Under the pieces are notes generated by a model. It did no database searches. It was given only the letters and a program-made list of their open reading frames with translations, and was not told the DNA's origin. This document shows, piece by piece, positions 1 through 5,137 of a stretch of 5,360 nt of DNA. The stretch covers positions 1-5,360 of the forward strand of contig QHOM01000325.1 of NCBI GenBank assembly GCA_003218785.1, in the 5' to 3' direction. Source of the DNA: Verrucomicrobiota bacterium. GTDB taxonomy: Bacteria; Verrucomicrobiota; Verrucomicrobiia; Chthoniobacterales; UBA10450. The stretch's first letter is position 1. Each line of letters starts with the position of its first letter. A program made the position numbers and the translations under genes.

Positions 1-412
1 CCATGTCCAGATAACCGTACCGCGGGAATTTCGCATGCATGCCGTCACTCGGTTTGCTCGATTTGCCGTGACCAATCCCGTCCGGTAACACAATGAAGAA
101 CTTTGTCGCATCGAGTGGCTGATCTTTGCCAAACAGCTCGCCCGCAAACTCGGGCCGGATAAATTGCGCGCCGCTGCCGGTTGTCCCATGCATGATGAGA
201 ACCGCATTCGTGGTTTTGCCCTGCGCATCTTTCTCCGGTTTTCCCAGCGTCCGGTAATGGAGACGCAACTCCGGCAATGTTTCACCTGAAGCGAACCCGA
301 AATCGCGAATGGTGTAGTCGCCCTCAGTCGGGGTCGAATAATCGGCCGCCGACCCGAAACTCGCCGCCAAGATTGACAAGAGAAATGCGAAGATTCGGAG
401 TGTTGGATTCAT
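1..412 (-). CDS. Exported MetX-like alpha/beta hydrolase, N-terminal 137 residues (3' end outside the window)
   Basis: The reading frame opens at ATG 412-410 and stays open to the window edge. Residues 1-23 form a Sec signal peptide: a short basic start (NPTLR), a hydrophobic core (IFAFLLSILAA) and an AxA-like cleavage site (GSAA before DYS). The mature part then reads like the homoserine O-acetyltransferase (MetX) fold group: an early beta region (FGFASGETLPELRLHYRTLG), the oxyanion segment LIMHGTTGSG at about 72-81, and DGIGHGKSSKPSD at 111-123. The nucleophile GxSxG elbow is expected just past the left edge and cannot be checked. An exported MetX-like protein is unlikely to make methionine precursors, so a periplasmic esterase or acyltransferase is the better guess; the substrate is unknown. 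The start lies one base after the stop of the upstream frameshifted gene (TAA C ATG), so the two are probably co-transcribed and translationally coupled. Confidence 0.85.
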   Translation of the reverse strand, partial: MNPTLRIFAFLLSILAASFGSAADYSTPTEGDYTIRDFGFASGETLPELRLHYRTLGKPEKDAQGKTTNAVLIMHGTTGSGAQFIRPEFAGELFGKDQPLDATKFFIVLPDGIGHGKSSKPSDGMHAKFPRYGYLDM

Positions 413-413
413 G

Positions 414-981
414 TTAACGATTTCGTTGCCGTTCGGCCTGGATTCGTTTGAGCAGCTCCGTGTGGGTTCGTTCAAGATCGTTAGCAAATTTCACAGTTGC
501 TTGTAGAGCTTCGGGATATATCCCGAACCGTTTTCGCAATTTCTTGGTAGCCGGATCGTAAAAGAAGGAAATGTCCTGGTCGAGATTCGGCACGATCAGT
601 TCGTCGCTTAATTTTTGATAGCGCGCGATGCGGCTCAGTCCCCAGCGGATAACCGATTCGTCGTTGCGCAGCGCGGTAACTATAGTCCGTGATGAAAACA
701 AACGGATGCAGCGGCGGCATCTCACCGGCGTCGAGCGCACGCCGAAACTCCGCAGCTTCTCGTTCTTCATTCGCGCGGTTAATTTTTCCGCTCTCGAGTC
801 CTTCGCGAAGTGTTCGCTCGATCGAAGCCAGGATTCGGTCGCGCCGTTCTGCATCCTGCTGATGCTGCTGGTAATTACTGAGCCAGAACGCTGCGTAGAC
901 GCCAACGAACACCAGAACTAACTCGGCAACCCAGCCGCCGAAGCGCGAGAAACGCGAGCGTTTTTCAGTTGTTTGACTCAT
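414..981 (-). pseudogene. Small N-terminally anchored membrane protein, split by a frameshift near 681
   Basis: The gene starts at ATG 981-979. Residues 1-36 show a basic cytoplasmic end (EKRSRFSRFGG) and one transmembrane helix (WVAELVLVFVGVYAAFWL), followed by a charged, probably coiled-coil stretch (QQHQQDAERRDRILASIERTL) and a segment ending HPFVFITDY at residue 100. In that frame the next residues turn to nonsense. The frame one base further on continues naturally from GTT 680-678 as VTALRNDESVIRWGLSRIAR and ends ERQRNR with TAA at 416-414. Skipping one base at about 681 (GAC TAT [A] GTT ACC) gives a continuous protein of 188 residues. The architecture matches a familiar class of uncharacterised bacterial proteins with one N-terminal helix and a soluble domain; I do not know a function. 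There is no slippery heptamer at the junction, so programmed frameshifting is unlikely. A true mutation or a sequencing indel both fit. Confidence 0.75.
675..690 (-). other. Apparent +1 frameshift site in the small membrane-protein gene
   Basis: Read on the minus strand this stretch is ACGGACTATAGTTACC. Codons ACG GAC TAT belong to the upstream frame (FITDY) and GTT ACC belong to the downstream frame (VTALRN). One extra base, most simply the A at 681, explains the change of frame. No homopolymer run is present, which makes a simple homopolymer miscall less likely than elsewhere. Confidence 0.65.
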
Positions 982-1004
982 GATTCACGGGAACAATTCA
1001 ATCA
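982..1004. promoter_or_regulatory. Very short divergent intergenic region between two start codons
   Basis: Only 23 bp separate the ATG of the minus-strand membrane protein (981) from the ATG of the plus-strand oxygenase (1005). No recognisable -35/-10 pair fits inside it. If both starts are right, each promoter must lie within the 5' part of the opposite gene, giving overlapping divergent transcription. I cannot point to specific promoter boxes. Confidence 0.3.
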
Positions 1005-1778
1005 ATGAGACAATCGTGGTCCGTCAACAATTTGACCGATTTCGTGGTGGACTCGGTGCAAAACGCACACGCGGACGATGCACCATTCCGTCATTTAAGA
1101 TTCGACCGCGTCTTCCCCGATGACTTCTACGCGGAGATGTTGCAGGCGATGCCGGTGGCAGAGGATTACCGCGCGATGTCCGGCAAAAGCAAGATGGGAA
1201 GCAGCAGGCCTGATGGGAAACCGACTCGCGCCAAGATCGATCTTTTTCCCGAATACATCCGCCATTTGCCGCTGAAGAACCGTGCGGTGTGGGACGTCGC
1301 GGGCCGCGTCCTCCGATCCAAAGAGTTGGAGGCAGTCTTCATCCAGCGGCTCGCGCCGGGCTTGGAACGCCGGTTCGGTGCGAACTTTGCAAAGGTGCGA
1401 ATGTATCCCGTACCGATCCTGACGCGCGACATTCCGGGATATCGCGTCTTCAAACATACCGACAGCCTCTGGAAAGGCATCACGGTGCAACTCTACCTGC
1501 CACCCGACAACTCGACGCCACATATTGGCACCATCTTTCACGAAGTGCTTCCCAATGGAAGGAAGCCGAAGAAGGCACAGATGCCATTTTCGCCTAATAC
1601 CGGCTATGCGTTTGCAGTTGCCGATAACACCTGGCACTCGGCCGACCCCGTGGGGCCGGAAGTGAAGACGCGCGACAGTATTCTGCTCACTTATTTCGTC
1701 GATGCCGGGCCGTGGCGATTTGTGCGCAATCGTGGCCGGCGAATTCAGAATCTCCTGCTCAACGAGATGCGCAATTGA
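1005..1778 (+). CDS. 2OG-Fe(II) oxygenase family protein (prolyl-4-hydroxylase-like fold)
   Basis: This 257-residue protein is complete and soluble, with no signal peptide. The N-terminal region has the opening common in this superfamily: PFRHLRFDRVFPDDFYAEML (about 27-46). The core carries the expected iron site: H151 and D153 in YRVFKHTDSLWKG (HxD motif), and the distal H211 in ADNTWHSADPV. R223 in KTRDSILLTYF is placed to bind the 2-oxoglutarate carboxylate. Between them, LYLPPDNSTPHIGTIFHEVL (164-183) matches the strand and GT turn seen in many stand-alone bacterial members. The likely chemistry is oxidative hydroxylation of an unknown substrate with conversion of 2-oxoglutarate to succinate. 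ATG 1005 has only a weak, distant purine-rich stretch upstream (GGGAA at 989-993). The gene stands alone on the plus strand, divergent from the membrane-protein gene and converging on the chimeric hydrolase, whose stop lies 24 bp beyond this one. Confidence 0.85.
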   Translation: MRQSWSVNNLTDFVVDSVQNAHADDAPFRHLRFDRVFPDDFYAEMLQAMPVAEDYRAMSGKSKMGSSRPDGKPTRAKIDLFPEYIRHLPLKNRAVWDVAGRVLRSKELEAVFIQRLAPGLERRFGANFAKVRMYPVPILTRDIPGYRVFKHTDSLWKGITVQLYLPPDNSTPHIGTIFHEVLPNGRKPKKAQMPFSPNTGYAFAVADNTWHSADPVGPEVKTRDSILLTYFVDAGPWRFVRNRGRRIQNLLLNEMRN

Positions 1779-1802
1779 TCCGGCAGCAGACGGCCTCGCT
1801 TA

Positions 1803-2003
1803 TCAACGAGGGAGCGGTTGTTCCATGTTCGCGAGTGCATAAGCGAGGACTGAGGCGACCAAGGAATTTTCCGCCAATTCTTTCGGGACGATCTTGTCCA
1901 GTGTGTCCGCGGCGGTGTGGTGATAATTGAAATAGAAACGGCTGTCCTGAATCGGACTAAAAGCGGGAACACCGGCTTTTTCCATCGGTTCGATATCGGC
2001 GCC
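1803..2003 (-). repeat. Direct repeat copy A: M28 C-terminal coding segment inside the hydrolase gene
   Basis: This 201-bp stretch aligns without gaps to 2561-2761, at a constant offset of 758 bp. By hand count there are 27 mismatches (about 87% identity). The match begins exactly at the shared TGA stop and ends abruptly after the codon for the Gly of GADIEP. Differences are concentrated at 1837-1862, which encodes the variable AENSLVASVLAYA segment; the block encoding the HHTAADTLDKIVPKELA stretch is almost unchanged. Confidence 0.9.
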
Positions 2004-2555
2004 GAGCGGGCCGAGATAGCGAATATCTTCGTGGCTGGCTAAGCGAAGCGCACGCAAGGCGCGAGGATCCATGGTTTTTGCCAGCGCCGCGTAGCCTGCC
2101 GCGTCGGAAAGGACAAGGCGTTCAACTCGCTCCGGATGCGTCAATGCGAAAGCTGCGGCGACCCAGCCGCCTAACGAATTGCCAACCAGTGATGCGCGCT
2201 CGATTTTCAGTTCGGTCATCAAGCCATCGAGAAAATCCACGAACGTGCTGACACGATAGTTAAGCAGCGGTTTGTCGGAATGGCCGAAACCGATCTGGTC
2301 GAACGCGATGACGCGAAACTTGGCGGCCAGCGACGGGATTACCGAATCCCAAACTGCGACATTGTCTGCCAGGCCGTGGATTAAAATCAGTGGAGCACCG
2401 CTGCCTGCTTCCACGTAGTGAATTTTTGCGCCATAAACCGTGACGAATTTATCCGTCTTTGGTGGCGCTTCCTTTGCCTCCTGCGCTGGACAGTGCAGCG
2501 GACATGACACGATCGCGAAGAAGCCGATCAAGAAAGCGAAGCGGAACGTCAACAT
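1803..2555 (-). CDS. Chimeric exported protein: alpha/beta hydrolase N-terminus fused to an M28 peptidase C-terminal tail
   Basis: From ATG 2555-2553 this encodes 250 residues. Residues 1-24 are a signal peptide (LTFRFAFLIGFFAIVSC, cleavage near CPA/QE). Residues 37-184 are a classical alpha/beta hydrolase: VYGAKIHYVEAGSG, oxyanion LILIHGLADN (HG at 60-61), FDQIGFGHSDKP (85-96), the nucleophile elbow LVGNSLGGWVAAAF with S127, and LVLSDAAGY (147-155). Normal members of about 300 residues continue with a cap, a catalytic acid and a C-terminal His. Here the sequence switches at about 180-185 to GADIEPMEKAGVPAFSPIQD and FNYHHTAADTLDK, ending EQPLPR, which is the tail of the M28 peptidase encoded just upstream (58 of 66 residues identical). 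The catalytic acid and His of the hydrolase are therefore absent, and activity as a normal esterase is doubtful. A TTG at 2564 overlapping the M28 stop (TTGA) would add three residues; I prefer the ATG because the signal peptide then starts cleanly. Translation is probably coupled to the M28 gene. Confidence 0.85.
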   Translation of the reverse strand: MLTFRFAFLIGFFAIVSCPLHCPAQEAKEAPPKTDKFVTVYGAKIHYVEAGSGAPLILIHGLADNVAVWDSVIPSLAAKFRVIAFDQIGFGHSDKPLLNYRVSTFVDFLDGLMTELKIERASLVGNSLGGWVAAAFALTHPERVERLVLSDAAGYAALAKTMDPRALRALRLASHEDIRYLGPLGADIEPMEKAGVPAFSPIQDSRFYFNYHHTAADTLDKIVPKELAENSLVASVLAYALANMEQPLPR

Positions 2556-2560
2556 TCCGC

Positions 2561-2761
2561 TCAACGAGGCAGCGGTTGTTCCATGTTCGCGAGTCCATAC
2601 GCAGCGACTGCGACGACAGCGGAATCTTCCGCCAATTCTTTCGGGACGATCTTGTCGAGCGTGTCCGCGGCAGTGTGGTGATAATTGAAATAGAAACGGC
2701 TGTCTTGGATCGGACTGAAAGCGGTCACCCCGGCTTTCTCCGGCGGCTCGATATCAGCACC
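2561..2761 (-). repeat. Direct repeat copy B: native C-terminal segment of the M28 peptidase gene
   Basis: This is the partner of the repeat at 1803-2003. Here the segment sits in its natural place, encoding the last 66 residues of a full-length M28 peptidase, including the HHTAADT zinc-ligand motif. It is therefore the authentic version, or a paralogue of whatever donated copy A. No terminal inverted repeats or target-site duplications flank either copy, so it is not a mobile element. Confidence 0.9.
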
Positions 2762-4045
2762 ACAATGTTCGACGAAATTCAGCACGCCCGCGCCTGACTC
2801 CTGCAAAATCGCCGCGACGGGCGCGAGCATCTTTTTCACCTCTGGCTTTCCCTTGATGTTGATTCCAAGCGGATGGCCGGCGCCCCCATCTGTTTCCATG
2901 GCTGCGAAATGGTTGGACGCCTCCTTTTCGTGATCTTTCCAGTATTGTTTTGATCCGGCCGAGCCATTTTCTTCATTCATCCAAGCGATCGCGCGAATCG
3001 TGCGCTTGGGTTTGAGATGAAGGTTTTGGATCAGATTCGCCGCCTCCATCGAAACCCCGACACCGGTAGCATCATCGATCGCGCCCGTGCCCAGATCCCA
3101 TGAATCCAAATGACCAGAAACAATGATCACTTGTTCGGGATGTTCGCTGCCTTTGATGTCACCGATGACGTTGTAGCTTTCAACATCCGGTAATTGCTGC
3201 GGCGTGAGGATCAATTTCATTTTCACCGGTCCCTGCCGGAGCAGATCGACGATTAAATCTGCATCCTCTGCGGTCACCGCGCCGGCTGGAATTTTCGGCG
3301 CATCGTTTGCGTAATCTGTCTGTCCAGTGTGTGGAAGCCGATAATCGGCGCCGCCGACCGAACGGATCAAGCACGCAACAGCGCCCTGTCGCGCGGCCGC
3401 GCTCGGACCGCCGCTGCGATAAACGACTGCTTCGCCGTATGCTTCGTCGCCATGCCCTTCCCCGGCCATTTGTTTGTCGAAGGGATAATTGAACAGCACG
3501 ATTTTGCCTGCGACTTTGTCCCGAGGCAGCGCTTTCATCTCGTCGAAATTTCTGACGGTGATCACCTCGGCTACAATTCCATCTGCAGGCGTCGCGACGC
3601 TTGCTCCGAGCGCACAAAGCACAATCTTCTGCGTCGTGTTCTCCGCCTGACCGGGAAACTGAACGAGCGCCGCCGTTTCTTCACCACGCACCCAATGCGG
3701 AACCATTACTCTCTCGAGCTGCACTTCACAGCCGATGGCCTTCAATTCACTCGCGACGTAGTCAACAGATTTGGCCGCCTGCGCCGATCCGCTCAGTCGC
3801 GGCCCGATGTTATTGGCGAGATGCGCGACCTGCCGGTAGGCGTAGTCGCTGTTCAAAGCTGCCTGCTGCAGTCGTTTCAATTCCGCCAGTGTCTGCAGCG
3901 AAAAGACAGCCGGTGTTGGCGATGGCGAAGCGCTCGAATTGGATTCTGCTACGGGCGTTTGCTGCGCATCAATTCGCGGAGCAAAAAGAAATAATGAAAG
4001 CGGGAGAAGACAGATCGCGCAAAATCGCTTTTTCGATTCAGACAT
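2561..4045 (-). CDS. Exported M28-family zinc metallopeptidase with PA domain (carboxypeptidase Q/aminopeptidase-like)
   Basis: This complete 494-residue enzyme starts at ATG 4045. Residues 1-27 are a signal peptide (basic SKKR, core AICLLPLSLFLFAP, cleavage IDA/QQ), followed by a low-complexity Ser/Pro linker (about 34-46). Residues 55-125 are the N-terminal part of the M28 fold (HLANNIGPRLSGS, ASELKAIGCEV). Residues about 140-280 are an inserted protease-associated domain (DKVAGKIVLFNYPF, GAVACLIRSVGG). The di-zinc catalytic domain follows with all expected ligands: H312 and D314 in VSGHLDSWD, D324 in GAIDDATG, the catalytic Glu pair E358-E359 in WMNEENGS, D386 in METDGG, and one of the His pair 456-457 in NYHHTAADT. 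It should release terminal amino acids or dipeptides outside the cytoplasmic membrane. Its stop TGA touches the start region of the chimeric hydrolase, so the two genes form an overlapping pair. The methyltransferase ends 47 bp upstream. The specificity (aminopeptidase or carboxypeptidase) cannot be read from sequence. Confidence 0.93.
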   Translation of the reverse strand: MSESKKRFCAICLLPLSLFLFAPRIDAQQTPVAESNSSASPSPTPAVFSLQTLAELKRLQQAALNSDYAYRQVAHLANNIGPRLSGSAQAAKSVDYVASELKAIGCEVQLERVMVPHWVRGEETAALVQFPGQAENTTQKIVLCALGASVATPADGIVAEVITVRNFDEMKALPRDKVAGKIVLFNYPFDKQMAGEGHGDEAYGEAVVYRSGGPSAAARQGAVACLIRSVGGADYRLPHTGQTDYANDAPKIPAGAVTAEDADLIVDLLRQGPVKMKLILTPQQLPDVESYNVIGDIKGSEHPEQVIIVSGHLDSWDLGTGAIDDATGVGVSMEAANLIQNLHLKPKRTIRAIAWMNEENGSAGSKQYWKDHEKEASNHFAAMETDGGAGHPLGINIKGKPEVKKMLAPVAAILQESGAGVLNFVEHCGADIEPPEKAGVTAFSPIQDSRFYFNYHHTAADTLDKIVPKELAEDSAVVAVAAYGLANMEQPLPR

Positions 4046-4055
4046 CCCGGACTCT

Positions 4056-4073
4056 GTCAGAAAAGTGTCTGAC
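4056..4073. promoter_or_regulatory. Short perfect inverted repeat just upstream of the M28 gene
   Basis: On the plus strand the sequence is GTCAGA, a 6-base spacer, then TCTGAC. It lies in the 47-bp gap between the methyltransferase stop and the M28 start, 11 bases before the M28 ATG. No T-run follows the stem in the direction of transcription, so it is not a standard intrinsic terminator. It could be a small operator or an mRNA hairpin limiting ribosome access, or chance. Confidence 0.3.
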
Positions 4074-4092
4074 CATCAATCGTTGCAATGTG

Positions 4093-4647
4093 TCAGTGCG
4101 CCGGTCCGGGCTTGTGCGCGAAAATGTAGGAGCGCCGGCTTTGGTGCTCAACCGCTTCGGGGTAGGGATCGCGCTCGATGATTTCGTCTATCTCAAAACC
4201 TGCCGCGCTCAGATATCCTGCCATTTCATCGGAGCCGAAAAAATAGAAATCGAGTGATACCTGCACGCCCCACATTTCGTCCCGATGCAGAACATCATCG
4301 CCGACGTGGAAAGCCAGTAGCAGCAGGCCGCCGGGTTTGAGTACTCGCAACAGCTCGCGCAACGCGCGCACGACGTCCGCTCGCGGAATATTCACCAGCG
4401 CGTAAAACGCGGTCATGCCACCAAACGTCTTGTCCGCGTTGTCTAAAGCGAACATGTTTCCCTGCCGAAACTCGATGCCGGGGTTTAATCGGGTGGCGCT
4501 ATCGACCATTTCTGGCGCCAAATCGATTCCACAAACTTTCGTCCCGCGATCATGCAAGTAACGAGCAACGTGCCCGGGACCCGTGCCGATATCACAGACT
4601 AAACTTTCGAGCGGGATGCTCGCGTGAACCGATTCGCCAAACCGCAT
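4093..4647 (-). CDS. Class I SAM-dependent methyltransferase, N-terminally shortened
   Basis: The visible protein is 184 residues from ATG 4647. It has Rossmann methyltransferase motifs in order: motif I VCDIGTGPG (17-25), the acidic end of strand 2 in VCGIDLAPEMV (D42), EFRQGNMFALD (59-69, with Asn64 where relatives usually have Asp), the post-II region TAFYALVNIPRAD (79-91), and VLKPGGLLLLAFH (102-114). The C-terminal part (DFYFFGSDEMAGYLSAAGF, HQSRRSYIFAHKP) is typical of small uncharacterised methyltransferases of this type, which I recall at about 215-225 residues. About 35-40 residues that normally precede motif I, a helical lid helping to close over SAM, are absent. The frame upstream reads L-R-L before ATG and then meets TAG, which is the stop of the preceding gene. 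No other start can extend it. It may be a 5'-truncated gene rather than a natural short form. Substrate unknown. Confidence 0.8.
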   Translation of the reverse strand: MRFGESVHASIPLESLVCDIGTGPGHVARYLHDRGTKVCGIDLAPEMVDSATRLNPGIEFRQGNMFALDNADKTFGGMTAFYALVNIPRADVVRALRELLRVLKPGGLLLLAFHVGDDVLHRDEMWGVQVSLDFYFFGSDEMAGYLSAAGFEIDEIIERDPYPEAVEHQSRRSYIFAHKPGPAH

Positions 4648-4656
4648 GAGCCGCAG

Positions 4657-5121
4657 CTACTTCTCTTTACTAAACTGGGTTTCCTCACCGAACAGCTCAG
4701 GTTTCTTCGCGTTCTCCTTTAGAAGCTCAATAACCCTGGCTGAGTCCTTTTGTTCCTTTGGGATCAGTTTGCTTTGGACGCTGCGTAAGCTCAGACGCTG
4801 GTCATCATCGGCCAGCTTCCAAACCACATAAGCATACTTGCGATCGTTCGAGTTGAGGTCCTGGACGCTGGCAAACGGCGTTTCCGCAACGTCGGAGTGA
4901 TAAGCGCGGAACAAATCACCGTCGTAATAAACAACGTAAATATTGTCATCCAATCGCCGCACCTTCATGTTCTCCTTGCCGTCCAGGGAAATCCAGTCAC
5001 CAAGAAGCCGTTCCTGCACGCGTTGCGAGTGGGACTCGATGTGATTGGAACTTCGTATTCGCAGGCGGTGCAAGCCAGGATGCACAGACAAGCGGCAACG
5101 CCGAAGGCTTATCGTCGACAA
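4657..5121 (-). CDS. Small conserved (lipo)protein with a corrupted N-terminus
   Basis: The open frame runs from TTG 5121 to TAG 4659-4657 (154 codons). The last 120 residues, from VQERLLGDWISLDGKENMKV onward, look like a genuine small beta-rich domain: LDDNIYVVYYDGDLFRAYHS, YAYVVWKLADDDQRLSLRSV, and a C-terminal helix ending FGEETQFSKEK. The first 34 codons in this frame (RRCRLSVHPGLHRLRIRSSN and on) look random. A lipoprotein signal peptide is instead encoded over the same bases in another frame, so the native N-terminus appears to have been shifted out of frame near 5020. The ancestral product was probably a periplasm-facing lipoprotein of about 150 residues, of unknown function. The opening 'LLGDW' resembles the start of small lipocalin-like domains, but that is only a resemblance. 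As it stands, the protein would lack its export signal. Confidence 0.65.
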   Translation of the reverse strand: MSTISLRRCRLSVHPGLHRLRIRSSNHIESHSQRVQERLLGDWISLDGKENMKVRRLDDNIYVVYYDGDLFRAYHSDVAETPFASVQDLNSNDRKYAYVVWKLADDDQRLSLRSVQSKLIPKEQKDSARVIELLKENAKKPELFGEETQFSKEK

Positions 5122-5126
5122 ATCAA
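5020..5126 (-). other. Out-of-frame remnant of a lipoprotein signal peptide
   Basis: In the frame starting TTG 5126-5124 the minus strand reads M-I-C-R-R, then TAA (5111-5109), then AFGVAACLCILACTACEYEV and PITSSPTRN up to about 5022. The pieces form a textbook lipoprotein leader: basic n-region, hydrophobic core, and a lipobox-like ILAC/CTAC. Continuing in the frame of the downstream domain needs two bases skipped (or one added) near 5020-5021 (AAC [GC] GTG CAG). Alternatively the leader begins in the downstream frame as MSTISLR and shifts by one base at about 5100. Either way at least two lesions are needed. Confidence 0.6.
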
Positions 5127-5137
5127 ATTCGATGAAG

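Noticed and set aside
675..690. Programmed ribosomal frameshift in the membrane-protein gene
   Set aside because: There is no slippery run, no in-frame stop at the shift point and no obvious stimulatory structure. The gene is not of a type known to use recoding.
628..921. Plus-strand open frame over the membrane-protein gene
   Set aside because: It is antisense to the transmembrane and stalk coding region. It could not explain the coherent minus-strand protein on either side of the frameshift.
1779..1802. Bidirectional terminator between the converging oxygenase and hydrolase genes
   Set aside because: The 24-bp gap has no GC-rich hairpin followed by a T-run in either direction.
2553..2564. 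TTG at 2564 as the start of the chimeric hydrolase
   Set aside because: It would give a stop/start overlap (TTGA) with M28, which is attractive. However, ATG 2555 gives a cleaner signal peptide and is a better start codon. The TTG is not excluded.
1803..2761. The direct repeat as an insertion sequence or other mobile element
   Set aside because: There is no transposase, no terminal inverted repeats and no target duplication. The repeated DNA is simply the coding end of the M28 gene.
3329..3994. Long open frame on the plus strand (221 codons) across the M28 gene
   Set aside because: It lies antisense to a complete M28 peptidase with all zinc ligands in order. Its translation is Arg/Cys-rich with no domain character, as expected of a shadow frame in GC-rich DNA.
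3601..4257. Plus-strand open frame (218 codons) spanning the M28 5' end and the methyltransferase 3' end
   Set aside because: It crosses two convincing minus-strand genes and their gap, and has no recognisable motif or supported start.
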